Source: JBBROS01 sp965213855
GTDB taxonomy: Bacteria; Pseudomonadota; Alphaproteobacteria; Acetobacterales; Acetobacteraceae
Assembly (NCBI GenBank): GCA_965213855.1
Contig: CBDCAA010000007.1
Location: 1,054,001-1,118,000 of the forward strand
Length of the DNA stretch: 64,000 bases
Reading direction: 5' to 3'
The notes under the pieces: model-generated
Seen by the model: the letters and a program-made list of their open reading frames with translations, nothing else
Told to the model about the DNA's origin: nothing
Database searches by the model: none
Part shown: positions 46,703 through 55,487 of the stretch, one piece after another
Layout: every line of letters starts with the position of its first letter
Numbering within the stretch: the first letter of the stretch is position 1
Program-made: the position numbers and the translations under genes

Positions 46703-46983
46703 GTCGATCTCGCCGCTGACCTCGATGATTCCGTGGGGACGTGGGTCAGACACAGATTATTCCTCAGCGAAAACTCTGGCCCTCTCCGGCTCGGGTCTCA
46801 ATGCAACTCAACAAGTTCAGGACGGCAATCTGGCCCGGCACCGTGGCGCATGATAACGTCGACACGTGTGAGGTCCGAACACACAGATGTCTTGACCCTG
46901 CCTCCTGGATGCCCTCGGTCTGACGTGAGCCCCTGAACTTCCTCCAGGAATGAGTAGAGTCCGCCCGAGTAGGAGGCGGACGA

Positions 46984-47250
46984 ATGAAGCGTTCGAGGTT
47001 CACGGAGGAGCAGATCATCGGCGTGCTGCGGGAGCAGGAGGCCGGGTCGGCAACGGCTGATGTATGCCGCAAGCACGGGATCAGCCCGGCGACGTTCTAC
47101 CAGTGGAAGGCGAAGTTTGGCGGGCTCGAGGTGTCCGAGGCGCGCCGGTTGCGGACGCTGGAAGCGGAGAACGCGCGGCTGAAGAAGCTGCTGGCTGAGG
47201 CGATGCTGGACAACGCGATGCTGAAAGACGTGGCTGGAAAAAAATGGTGA
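46984..47250 (+). CDS. IS3-family transposase OrfA
   Basis: An 88-residue DNA-binding subunit. Helix-turn-helix FTEEQIIGVLREQEAGSATADVCRKHGIS is followed by a leucine-zipper helix (LRTLEAENARLKKLLAEAML). It ends just after an A7 tract (47235-47241), a likely site for the -1 frameshift that makes the OrfAB transposase. Confidence 0.95.
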   Translation: MKRSRFTEEQIIGVLREQEAGSATADVCRKHGISPATFYQWKAKFGGLEVSEARRLRTLEAENARLKKLLAEAMLDNAMLKDVAGKKW

Positions 47251-48236
47251 CGCCCGGGGCGCGGCGAGAGGCCGTGGCGCATCTGCGTGAGCATCACGCG
47301 GTGAGCGAGCGTCGGGCGTGCCGGGTGTTGGTAGCGGACCGGACGGCGGTCCGCTACCGGTCGGTGCGGCCGGATAATGCGGCGACGCGTGCCCGGCTGC
47401 GGGCCTTGGCGGGCGAGCGACGGCGGTTCGGGTATCGCCGTCTGGGGCTGCTGCTGTCGCGGGAGGGTCTTGTGCTGAACCACAAGAAGCTGCGTCGGCT
47501 CTATGCCGAGGAGCGGCTGCAAGTCCGGCGTCGTGGCGGGCGCAAACGGGCCCTGGGCACCCGGGCACCGATCGCGGTGCCGGACGGCCCGAACCAGCGG
47601 TGGTCGCTGGACTTCGTGTCGGACAGCCTGTTGGACGGGCGGCGGTTCCGGGTGCTGTGCGTGGTCGATGACTGCACGCGAGAATGCCTGGGCCTGGTGG
47701 CGGACACGTCGCTGTCGGGACTGCGGGTGGCGCGCGAGTTGGACGCTATCGTGGCGGTGCGCGGGCTGCCTTTGACGGTGGTGAGCGACAACGGAACGGA
47801 GCTGACGAGCACGGCGATCCTGCGCTGGTCGCAGGAGCGGGGCGTGGGCTGGCACTACATCGCGCCGGGCAAGCCGCAGCAGAATGCGTTCGTGGAAAGC
47901 TTCAACGGGCGGCTGCGGGACGAATGCCTGAACGAGACGGTTTTCACCTCGCTGCGGCAAGCGCGTGCGGTGCTGGCGGGTTGGCGGGAGGACTACAACC
48001 ACGTCCGGCCGCACTCGGCGCTGGGGGGCCGGGCACCCGGCTGGCTCAGCGTGCCGCCGGGCTCGCCCGCGTCAAGGCCGCTCCGCGTCGCCTACGGCGA
48101 TGGCCTCCGGCCAGCCTTGACCCAGGCTGCGCGCGATGGCTCGGGAGAGGATGGCCGGGACGGAGAAACGGCGCTCGACCGAACAGAGAAACACCGACAC
48201 GATGGGCGTGGCGGCAACCGCGGACTCTACTTCTGA
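47244..48236 (+). CDS. IS3-family transposase OrfB (DDE integrase core)
   Basis: A 330-residue rve-type integrase. The catalytic triad is visible as Asp in WSLDFVSD, Asp in VVSDNGTE, and Glu in NAFVESFNG 35 residues later. It follows the C-terminal YNHVRPHSALGG motif. Normally produced as a fusion with OrfA through frameshifting at the A7 tract. No disruption seen, so the element may be active. Confidence 0.95.
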   Translation: MVTPGARREAVAHLREHHAVSERRACRVLVADRTAVRYRSVRPDNAATRARLRALAGERRRFGYRRLGLLLSREGLVLNHKKLRRLYAEERLQVRRRGGRKRALGTRAPIAVPDGPNQRWSLDFVSDSLLDGRRFRVLCVVDDCTRECLGLVADTSLSGLRVARELDAIVAVRGLPLTVVSDNGTELTSTAILRWSQERGVGWHYIAPGKPQQNAFVESFNGRLRDECLNETVFTSLRQARAVLAGWREDYNHVRPHSALGGRAPGWLSVPPGSPASRPLRVAYGDGLRPALTQAARDGSGEDGRDGETALDRTEKHRHDGRGGNRGLYF

Positions 48237-48336
48237 CTGGAGGAAAGAAGGGGCTCACGTCACGGTCACTCGTGGGCGAATCGCCGAATCGTCAAGTTGG
48301 GTGATAAGTGATCATCCTGCCTGATACGGGTATGGC

Positions 48337-49026
48337 ATGGCATTCGAAATCGCCTTCTTTAACGCATCTGGGCTGCTGTCACCGGCACTGGAAGCTGACG
48401 TCCGGGCCGGTGTCAGTGACGCGATAGCTGCACTCCGAGGCCATGCCGATCTGGGCGGAATCGGAATTGCCATCCACCTCTCTGAACTCGTGGGGCAGGA
48501 GACTGGCCTAGGTGGCTACGCCTACGGCCCCGACAGTTGCGCGATCTATGTGGACCACGGATGCGAGGCGCTCCGCCAGAACACCCGGGCTAATGCGGCG
48601 GCAATTACGATTCACGAGCTGCATCACGTCCTGCGTATGCGTCAGCGTCCTTGGCCTCGGTTCGCCGAGATGTGCGCGGGAGAAGTGTTGGCGCTGGAAG
48701 GGCTGGCGACACATTGCGAGATGTTCCTGGGCTACCCCGAGCCGCGCAACGTATGCGCCACTTCGGAAACGCTCACCCTGGAATGTCTGGCGACGATTGC
48801 GCCTGTTGTTGGCGACCCTGGCGCAAACTGGCGCTGGATTTATGGCCTCAACGGATTTCCCGAGCGGGTCTACAAGGCTGTTTACCCGATGGGGCACTGT
48901 GTTGTAGGTACTTACCTCGCAAGGACTGCCAACACACCCATTACGGCCCTTGAGGTGCCGTGGGAGGATATATGGCGAGAAGTGTCAGACCTTGTACAGG
49001 TAGGAAACGCCCTCCCCCAGCCTTGA
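48337..49026 (+). CDS. DUF2268 putative zinc-dependent protease
   Basis: A 229-residue protein with the zinc-protease motif HELHH (His93-Glu94...His97) in the middle of a helix, and downstream CAGEVLALEGLATHCE, which may supply the third ligand. This fits DUF2268, predicted Zn-dependent proteases. It lies 74 bp after the IS3 element and its 3' end overlaps the reading frame of the convergent regulator. Confidence 0.78.
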   Translation: MAFEIAFFNASGLLSPALEADVRAGVSDAIAALRGHADLGGIGIAIHLSELVGQETGLGGYAYGPDSCAIYVDHGCEALRQNTRANAAAITIHELHHVLRMRQRPWPRFAEMCAGEVLALEGLATHCEMFLGYPEPRNVCATSETLTLECLATIAPVVGDPGANWRWIYGLNGFPERVYKAVYPMGHCVVGTYLARTANTPITALEVPWEDIWREVSDLVQVGNALPQP

Positions 49027-49961
49027 GCCTGTAGTCTGCTTACGGTCGAAAGCTGCCGACATGCCAGCGGCGGGAACCGTCCGCTTTGCGCCTCCGGTCC
49101 CTCAAAGCTGTGTGTCCGCTTCCGGCCACCCCGACCGAGACTACTGCGGGTCGAGTAGAAAGCGGCTGTATCGACCATCGGTCCGTTCGAGCGATTCCCT
49201 CCGAGCGTATACAGGGCGAGCTTAAGCGCCGGGTCGTCATTGGCCTGGAAGCTCGCATACTCGTAGCGCACGATGCCGAGCGCGGGGTGATGCAGGTGCT
49301 TGGTGCCCGAAACCGGCGCGCTGACCCCGTGCTCGGACCACCAGGCCTCGAACTCCGGACACTTCGCGTGGACTTGGTCCACAAGGGCGACGAAGGCGGG
49401 GTCGCTTGGCCAAAGGTCGTGCGCTACCCGGAACAGCGACACCATGCGTCGCGCCTCCTCCGCCCAGGTCCGGCCGAACAGCCTCCTGGCGGCCGGGTCG
49501 GTGAGCATCCAGTGAAGGTTGTTGCGTTCGGCGGGCACAAGTCGGCCAAAATCGCCGAACAGTGCGGCGGCGGCGTCGTTCCAGGCCAGGATGTCCCACC
49601 GCTGTCCGGTCAGGTAGGCGGGCTCCGGCAAACTCCTGACGAGACGGTGGAGCGTGTCCGGCACGTGCTCGCGCTGGAACGGCTGCCGGCCGGCCGCCGC
49701 GGCCAGCGAGCGCAGGTGGGCCACCTCGACGGGGTTGAGCCGCAGGGCGCGGCCGAGTGCGTCCACCGTCTCGGCCGAGGGCGAGACAGCGCGGCCCTGC
49801 TCCAGCTTCACATACCATTCGGCGCTGATGCCGGCGCGTTGCGCTACCTCCTCGCGCTTGAGCCCGGGCGTGCGACGGCGCAGCCGGTCCACGTTCTTGT
49901 CCGGTTCCAGGCGCGTGCGGCGCGACCGCAGGAAATCCCCGAAGGGACGGTTACCCGACAT
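48912..49961 (-). CDS. MmyB-like helix-turn-helix regulator with altered C-terminus
   Basis: A 349-residue regulator. Cro/C1-type helix-turn-helix at about residues 8-80 (PGLKREEVAQRAGISAEWYVKLEQGR), then the MmyB-like ligand-binding domain (LPEPAYLTGQRWDILAWNDAA, later LGIVRYEYASF, LKLALYTLG). MmyB proteins usually end within a few residues of that last motif; the final 75 or so residues here are antisense to the DUF2268 gene and its trailer and are probably not native. It diverges from an MDR dehydrogenase, the commonest arrangement for this regulator type, and probably controls it. Confidence 0.82.
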   Translation of the reverse strand: MSGNRPFGDFLRSRRTRLEPDKNVDRLRRRTPGLKREEVAQRAGISAEWYVKLEQGRAVSPSAETVDALGRALRLNPVEVAHLRSLAAAAGRQPFQREHVPDTLHRLVRSLPEPAYLTGQRWDILAWNDAAAALFGDFGRLVPAERNNLHWMLTDPAARRLFGRTWAEEARRMVSLFRVAHDLWPSDPAFVALVDQVHAKCPEFEAWWSEHGVSAPVSGTKHLHHPALGIVRYEYASFQANDDPALKLALYTLGGNRSNGPMVDTAAFYSTRSSLGRGGRKRTHSFEGPEAQSGRFPPLACRQLSTVSRLQAQGWGRAFPTCTRSDTSRHISSHGTSRAVMGVLAVLAR

Positions 49962-50065
49962 GCCATGCTCCCGAGGGTGGTATCGTGGGAGACCAGTATC
50001 AGCCCGGTTCTCCTTGCAGGGTCGAAGAACGCCATCTCGGGGGCTCGTTGTCCAGGGAGACGAAG

Positions 50066-51145
50066 ATGAAGGCAGCCGTGCTACCGGCCTTCGGGCTGAA
50101 GCTGAGCGTCGAGGACGTCGCCGATCCGGTCATCGGCACGGGCGAGGTGCTGGTGGACGTCGTCGCCGCACCGGTGCTGTCCTACACTGACGAGGTGCTG
50201 AGCGGCGCGCGCCGCTACCTGCTTCCCACGCCGGTGGTGCCGGGCGGCGGCGCGGTCGGCCGGGTGCGCGCGGTCGGTCCTGATGCCACTCGCCTCCAGC
50301 CTGGCGACTGGGTGTTCTGCGATCCCACCGTGCGGTCGCGGGACGGCGCTGCCACGCCTGACATCACCCTGCAGGGCGTCAGCGCCCGGGGAGAGGGTGG
50401 GCAGAAGCTCCAGCGCTACTTCCGCGACGGCACGTTCGCCGAGCAGGTCCGCGTGCCGACGGAGAACGCGGTGCCAATCGGCGCGATCGACCCGGCGAAC
50501 GCCGGGCAGTGGTGCGCGGCCTTCACGGTGCTGGTCGCCTATGGCGGCCTGCTGGCGATGGACTTTCGGCCAGGGGAGACGCTGCTGGTAAGCGGCGCCA
50601 CCGGCAATTTCGGCTCGGCGACGGTGACGTTGGCGCTGGCCATGGGTGCACGCTGCGTCATCGCACCCGGCCGCAACACGGCGGTGCTGGACGACCTGCG
50701 CCGGCGCTTCGGCGAGCGTCTGGTGCCGGTGCGGCTGACCGGCGACGGCGAGACCGATACGGCGGCGATGCGCGCCGCGGCACCAGGCCCGATCGACGCA
50801 GTGCAGGATTTCCTGCCGCCCTCAGTCACCGCCAGCGTGGCCCGCGCCGCCATCATGACGCTGCGGCAGGGCGGCAGGGCCGTGTTGATGGGCGGCGTCG
50901 GCATGCTGGGCGGAGACGACCTGGCGCTGCCGTATCCCTGGATCATGCGCAACCTGATCACGGTGCGCGGCCAATGGATGTACGACACTGCCGCCATGCC
51001 GGGCCTGGTGGGCCTGATACGCGGCGGATTGCTGGATCTCGACCACTGGGCCGTGACACCGTTCCCGCTGAACCAGGCCAGTGACGCCGTCGCGCACGCC
51101 GCGACCAACGCCGGCCCGTTCAAGCTGACGGTGATCGAGCCGTAG
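50066..51145 (+). CDS. MDR-family alcohol dehydrogenase/quinone reductase-like
   Basis: A 359-residue medium-chain dehydrogenase/reductase. The N-terminal GroES-like half has VPGGGAVGRVRAVGPDATRLQPGDWVF, and the nucleotide-binding half has VSGATGNFGSATVTLALAMGARC. The zinc-ligand cysteines of true alcohol dehydrogenases are not evident, so a zinc-free oxidoreductase is likely. GGGAGA precedes the ATG. Divergent from the MmyB-like regulator with a 104-bp shared promoter region. Confidence 0.86.
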   Translation: MKAAVLPAFGLKLSVEDVADPVIGTGEVLVDVVAAPVLSYTDEVLSGARRYLLPTPVVPGGGAVGRVRAVGPDATRLQPGDWVFCDPTVRSRDGAATPDITLQGVSARGEGGQKLQRYFRDGTFAEQVRVPTENAVPIGAIDPANAGQWCAAFTVLVAYGGLLAMDFRPGETLLVSGATGNFGSATVTLALAMGARCVIAPGRNTAVLDDLRRRFGERLVPVRLTGDGETDTAAMRAAAPGPIDAVQDFLPPSVTASVARAAIMTLRQGGRAVLMGGVGMLGGDDLALPYPWIMRNLITVRGQWMYDTAAMPGLVGLIRGGLLDLDHWAVTPFPLNQASDAVAHAATNAGPFKLTVIEP

Positions 51146-51836
51146 TCCCTGTGCCGGAAGCTCATGAGCGAGATGGTGGCGCACCAGGCGGTGGAGGATG
51201 AGGGCGCGGTGCGGGCGCCGCGCGGGCAAGGGCTGTAAGGTCGTTACGATACCATCCTGAAATGATGTGCCGGCAACAAGCCCTGCGCGGAGATAACGTT
51301 GGCCGAGCCGGACGCAGCGGTGAGTTGGCTGGAGTGCAACCACCTGTCCGACCATGCCGACGCTTTGATGGGCGACCACGCTACAGCTGGACGGTGCGGC
51401 ATCGCCAAGAGTGGGCGATACCCATCGGTCGCACGACGGCAAGCCGCGGGGTGCACAAAGGGGAACGGCGCGGCAGGTCTCGCCCTCACCCAGCAGGACT
51501 GTCGAGTCGGATTAGCCGGCAAACCGCTGTCTCGAGAAGTCGCGTCTTGGGGGACGGATCGATGATGACCAAGGGTCGTTCCGACACTCTTTTGGCGCAA
51601 CGGACAGCCGCCTGCCAGCTTCTTTCTCTCAGGTCTAAAGACATCCGAGATTGGCAGCCGTTGCCTTGTGAGAACGCGCCCGGGGCCCGCCTCGCAGGCT
51701 TCCAGCAGCCGGGCGTTCTGCCGGCTAGCGCTGGCGATGTCGCTCATGCACCGCTCGGGCAGTGGTTTGGCCACACGGCTCATGCCACTGGTCATGGGAC
51801 CAGTGGCTCTTGGCATCGCGGAGTCGGTGGACGCTG
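51146..51836. other. 691-bp stretch without a supported gene
   Basis: Several frames of 80-250 codons exist on both strands but none has family features, a plausible N-terminus or coding-like third-position bias. Probably decayed DNA between the island and the aromatic cluster. Confidence 0.45.
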
Positions 51837-52769
51837 TCAGCGCCTTTGGCGACGTGAAATCTTCTGCGTGCCATTTGCGACCGAGTTCGCGGCCTTCCGC
51901 ATCATGTCAGCCAGTTTGGTGGCAGCCGGCGTCAGCGGCAGCCCGGCGCGCTGGATCAACACGATGGCCGGCGCAGGCAGGTGTTCGCGCACGGGGATGA
52001 CCTGAAGCAGGTGGCTGGTCGCCCCGGATGCCATGAACTGGACCGGCACCATCGCCAGCAAGTCTGAACAGTTTAGGCAAACCATAAGCGTCAGCGCCGA
52101 CTGGCTCTGCAACGCGAGCCGCGGCGGCGCAAGCCCCAAGGATTGGAACAGGGCGGCGAACTCCTCGTCCGCTTGCAGTGTGACCGAGGTCGAAGCCCAT
52201 TCGGCTCTGGAGAGCTCTGCCAGCGACTTGGCGGCAGCCAAGGGATGGCCGTGCCGGGCCACCACGACGCGCGTGTTGGCGAACAGCACCTCCTGTCGCA
52301 GGTCGGGCGGCAGCGGCTGGCCCGGCTCGGGGCCGATGTAGAAGTCGATGCTGCCGTCCCGCAGCCGGTTCTCCACGGTGGGGTAGATCCCCTCGATGAT
52401 CGTCAGGCGCACGCCGGGGTAGAGTTGGCGGAACGGTCCCAGGGCGGACGGCAGCATGGCCGTATGGGCCGCGATGGAGAGTGCGAGCCTCACGCCGCCG
52501 CCAACCCCGCCGCCGAGCTGGCCGACTTCCTCCGCGGCGCGCCTGACCTCGTGGAGGATCGCGCTGGCCCGCTGCACGAAGACCTGCCCAGTTTGGGTCA
52601 ACGTCATGCCGCGGCCGTTCCGTTCGAAGAGGGGCGCGCCCAGCTCGCGTTCCAATTGGCCGAGGCTGCGGGTGAGCGCCGGCTGGGCCAGTTGGAGGTG
52701 GCGGGATGCCGCGCGCAAGCTGCCGCGTTCGGCGATGGCGACAGCGTCGCGGAGATGATGGAGCTTCAT
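51837..52769 (-). CDS. LysR-family regulator of the aromatic cluster
   Basis: A 310-residue LysR-type regulator. Winged helix-turn-helix at residues 1-60 (RGSLRAASRHLQLAQPALTRSLGQLERELGAPLFER) and a type-2 periplasmic-binding-like effector domain. It is divergent from the extradiol dioxygenase gene across 116 bp, the classical position for an activator that responds to an aromatic substrate or ring-cleavage product. Confidence 0.92.
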   Translation of the reverse strand: MKLHHLRDAVAIAERGSLRAASRHLQLAQPALTRSLGQLERELGAPLFERNGRGMTLTQTGQVFVQRASAILHEVRRAAEEVGQLGGGVGGGVRLALSIAAHTAMLPSALGPFRQLYPGVRLTIIEGIYPTVENRLRDGSIDFYIGPEPGQPLPPDLRQEVLFANTRVVVARHGHPLAAAKSLAELSRAEWASTSVTLQADEEFAALFQSLGLAPPRLALQSQSALTLMVCLNCSDLLAMVPVQFMASGATSHLLQVIPVREHLPAPAIVLIQRAGLPLTPAATKLADMMRKAANSVANGTQKISRRQRR

Positions 52770-52885
52770 GACCAGCGATACCTGAAATAGCGAGACAAGA
52801 TCAATCTGCCATCTTTCGCCGAGCCCGTCTGCGCTGCGATACCGCCTGCAACGCCGTCGAAGACACGGCTGTCCAGGAGGCCGAG

Positions 52886-53845
52886 ATGACCCAGATCCGC
52901 AGCATCGCCACCCATCCGCGCCGGCCCGGCGAGTTGGGCGTCCACTCGGTAGACCATTTCAGTTTTGCCGTGCCCGACCTCAAGCAGGCGCAGGCCTTCT
53001 ACACCGGCTTTGGACTGGACGTGCGGGACGAGGGCGGCGCCCTCGGCCTCTACACTCACGGCCGCGATCACCTGTGGGGCCGAGTGTCCGAGGGTCCGGC
53101 CAAGAAGCTCGGCCATGTCTCGTTCGGCGCCTATCCGGAGGACCTGGAGGGGATTGCGGCGCGGCTGAAGCAGTGCGGCGTCCGGCAGATCGACGCGCCG
53201 CCCGGGTTCGACTCGAGCGGCCTGTGGTTCCGCGACCCGGACGGCACGCTTGTCGAGGTGCGGGTGGCGGAGAAGTCCTCGCCCAACGAGAAGGCGGTGC
53301 AGTCCAACCTGTCGTCGCCGCCGGGTGTGCAGGGCTCCCACGCACGCTCCCGCGCGCGGATCGTGCGACCGCGGCGGCTGGCGCATATCCTGCTGTTCAG
53401 CAGTGACGTGGAGCGGTCGATCCAGTTCTACCGCCGGGTGCTCGGGCTGCGCCTGTCCGACCGGTCCGGCGACGGCGTGGCGTTCATGCACGGCATCCAC
53501 GGCAGCGACCACCACATGATCGCGCTCGCCAAGTCGGACGGTCCCGGCCTGCATCATTTGAGCTGGGACGTGGGCTCCATCCACGAAGTGGGGCTTGGCG
53601 CGATGCAGATGGCGGATCGCGGCTTCACCGCCGGGTGGGGAATGGGGCGGCACGTGCTCGGCTCCAACTACTTCCACTACGTGCGCGACCCCTGGGGCAG
53701 CTACAGCGAGTATTCGTCCGACATCGATTTCATCCCGGTCGATTGCGACTGGGAGACGGGCGATCACCCCGGCGACGACGCCTTCTACGTCTGGGGGCCG
53801 ACCCCGCCGGCGGACTTCGTGCACAACCACGAATTGGGCGCGTAG
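52886..53845 (+). CDS. extradiol ring-cleavage dioxygenase (VOC/catechol 2,3-dioxygenase type)
   Basis: A 319-residue type I extradiol dioxygenase with two vicinal-oxygen-chelate repeats. Metal ligands in the C-terminal half can be placed at His167 (AHILLFSSD), His223 or His224 (LHHLSWDV) and Glu275 (SYSEYSSD). It opens a catecholic ring next to the hydroxyls. CAGGAGG precedes the ATG. First gene of the run monooxygenase, transporter, FAH enzyme, hydrolase, porin; seven bases before the monooxygenase gene. Confidence 0.9.
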   Translation: MTQIRSIATHPRRPGELGVHSVDHFSFAVPDLKQAQAFYTGFGLDVRDEGGALGLYTHGRDHLWGRVSEGPAKKLGHVSFGAYPEDLEGIAARLKQCGVRQIDAPPGFDSSGLWFRDPDGTLVEVRVAEKSSPNEKAVQSNLSSPPGVQGSHARSRARIVRPRRLAHILLFSSDVERSIQFYRRVLGLRLSDRSGDGVAFMHGIHGSDHHMIALAKSDGPGLHHLSWDVGSIHEVGLGAMQMADRGFTAGWGMGRHVLGSNYFHYVRDPWGSYSEYSSDIDFIPVDCDWETGDHPGDDAFYVWGPTPPADFVHNHELGA

Positions 53846-53852
53846 GACGGCC

Positions 53853-55487
53853 ATGGACGTGCTGATCGCCGGCGGCGGGCCGGTCGGGCTGTCGCTTGCC
53901 ATCGAGTTGGGCCTGCGCGGCGTGCGCTGCACCGTGCTGGAGCGCAACGAGCGGGTCGGCCACAGTCCGCGGGCCAAGACCACCAACGTGCGCACCCGCG
54001 AGCACCTGCGCCGCTGGGGCATTGCCGATGCGCTTCGGGCCGCCTCGCCCATTCCGCCCGACTACCCGCCGGACGTTGTGTTCGCCACCCGCATGAACGG
54101 GCCGGCGCTGGCGCGCTTCACCAACGCGTTCAACGGGAGCCGGGTGCGCGACGAGCGCTACTCCGAGGAAGCGCAGTGGGTGCCGCAGTACACACTGGAG
54201 GAGGTGCTGCGGGCCCGTGCCGTCTCCCTGCCGGGCGTGGAGGTGCTGTTCCGCACCGAGCTGCTCGGCTTCACCCAGGACGCGGACGGCGTCACGGCTG
54301 GGTTGGCCGACCGCGCGGCCGGGGCCGAACGCACGCTGCGCGCCGCCTACCTGGTCGGCGCGGACGGCGCCCGCAGCGCGGTGCGCGAGGGGATCGGCGC
54401 GCGGATGGAAGGCGACGGCCCGGCGCTGCGCAACCACAGCGTCATCTTCCGCGCGCCCGAGCTGGCGGACCGGCAGGTGCACGGCCAGGCGATCATGTAC
54501 TGGCTGGTGAACGGGGACGTGCCGTCCATGCTCGGCCCTATGGACCACCACGGCCTGTGGTTCCTCATGGCGACCAAGCTGGCCGACGGGCTCGACACGG
54601 CGGACCAGGTGGCGCTGATCCGCCGCGCGACCGGCTTGCCGGATCTGGCTGTTGTGGTGGTGCGCGGCGACCCGTGGGTAGCCCAAAGCCTGATCGCGGA
54701 CCGCTATGCTGCCGGGCGCGTATTCCTGGCCGGCGATGCCTGCCACCTGCACCCGCCATTCGGCGGCTTCGGCATGAACATGGGCATCGGCGACGCCGTG
54801 GACCTCGGCTGGAAGCTCGCGGCAACGCTGCAGGGCTGGGGCGGCCCCGAGCTGCTCGCCAGCTACGCCGCCGAACGTCGCCCGGTGCACAGGCGCACCA
54901 TGGACGAGGCGGAACTGAACTACTCCGTCGTCGGCAACCAGTTGGTGCGGCCGGGCCTGGAGGATGCGGGCGCCGCCGGAGAGGCGGTCCGCGCCGCGGT
55001 CGGCGAGGCCATCCGCGCCACCAAGGGGCGGGAGTTCCGCACGCTCGGCCTTGTGCTCGGCACCCGCTACGATGCCTCGCCGATCATCGTGCAGGACGGA
55101 TCGACGCCCCCGACGGAAAGCGTGGAGGACTACGTGCCTTCCGCCTGCCCCGGCAGCCTTGCGCCGCACGCCTGGCTCGCGGACGGCGCGTCCTTGTACG
55201 ACCGCTTCGGCTCCGGCTTCACCCTGCTGTGCACGGGGGGCGGCGACGCGGCCTTGCTGGCCGACGCAGCTGCCCGGCGCGGCATCCCGCTGGTCGTGCT
55301 TCCCCTCGCCGAGCCCCGGCTGGCGTCGCTCTACGGCGCCCGGTTCGCGCTGATCCGGCCCGACCAGCACGTCGCCTGGCGGGGCGACGCGCTGCCGCTC
55401 GCCGGACCGCTACTCGACCGAGTCACGGGCAGGAGTATCAAGGCAATATCGGTGACGTCTGCGGCAGCCATTCCGGCGATAGCATGA
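53853..55487 (+). CDS. FAD-dependent aromatic hydroxylase (PHBH family)
   Basis: A 544-residue class A flavoprotein monooxygenase. The FAD dinucleotide motif is GGGPVGLSLAIELG at residues 7-20, an NADPH/FAD DG motif lies at LVGADGARSAVRE near residue 170, and the GDACHLHPPFGGFGMNMGIGD motif near residue 290. It probably ortho-hydroxylates a phenolic acid to give the catechol cleaved by the preceding enzyme. A thioredoxin-like C-terminal extension (about 430-544) is typical of MhpA/phenol hydroxylase types. ATGA overlap with the transporter. Confidence 0.92.
   Translation: MDVLIAGGGPVGLSLAIELGLRGVRCTVLERNERVGHSPRAKTTNVRTREHLRRWGIADALRAASPIPPDYPPDVVFATRMNGPALARFTNAFNGSRVRDERYSEEAQWVPQYTLEEVLRARAVSLPGVEVLFRTELLGFTQDADGVTAGLADRAAGAERTLRAAYLVGADGARSAVREGIGARMEGDGPALRNHSVIFRAPELADRQVHGQAIMYWLVNGDVPSMLGPMDHHGLWFLMATKLADGLDTADQVALIRRATGLPDLAVVVVRGDPWVAQSLIADRYAAGRVFLAGDACHLHPPFGGFGMNMGIGDAVDLGWKLAATLQGWGGPELLASYAAERRPVHRRTMDEAELNYSVVGNQLVRPGLEDAGAAGEAVRAAVGEAIRATKGREFRTLGLVLGTRYDASPIIVQDGSTPPTESVEDYVPSACPGSLAPHAWLADGASLYDRFGSGFTLLCTGGGDAALLADAAARRGIPLVVLPLAEPRLASLYGARFALIRPDQHVAWRGDALPLAGPLLDRVTGRSIKAISVTSAAAIPAIA

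Larger units (their letters stand above)
46921..48262 (+). mobile_element. IS3-family insertion sequence, apparently complete
   Basis: A 1342-bp element. The left inverted repeat (46921-46962) and right inverted repeat (48222-48262, read in reverse) share TGACGTGAGCCCC, then TTCCTCCAG, then GTAGAGTCC. CGGTC flanks both sides (46916-46920 and 48263-48267), consistent with a target duplication. It carries the two overlapping transposase frames typical of the IS407-like IS3 group. Confidence 0.92.

Noticed and set aside
51244..51816. A 190-codon minus-strand frame before the LysR gene
   Set aside because: No recognisable motif or ribosome site; composition resembles random frame in decayed DNA.
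53730..55370. A 546-codon minus-strand frame opposite the aromatic hydroxylase
   Set aside because: Mirror of the hydroxylase codon pattern; no start context and no family features.
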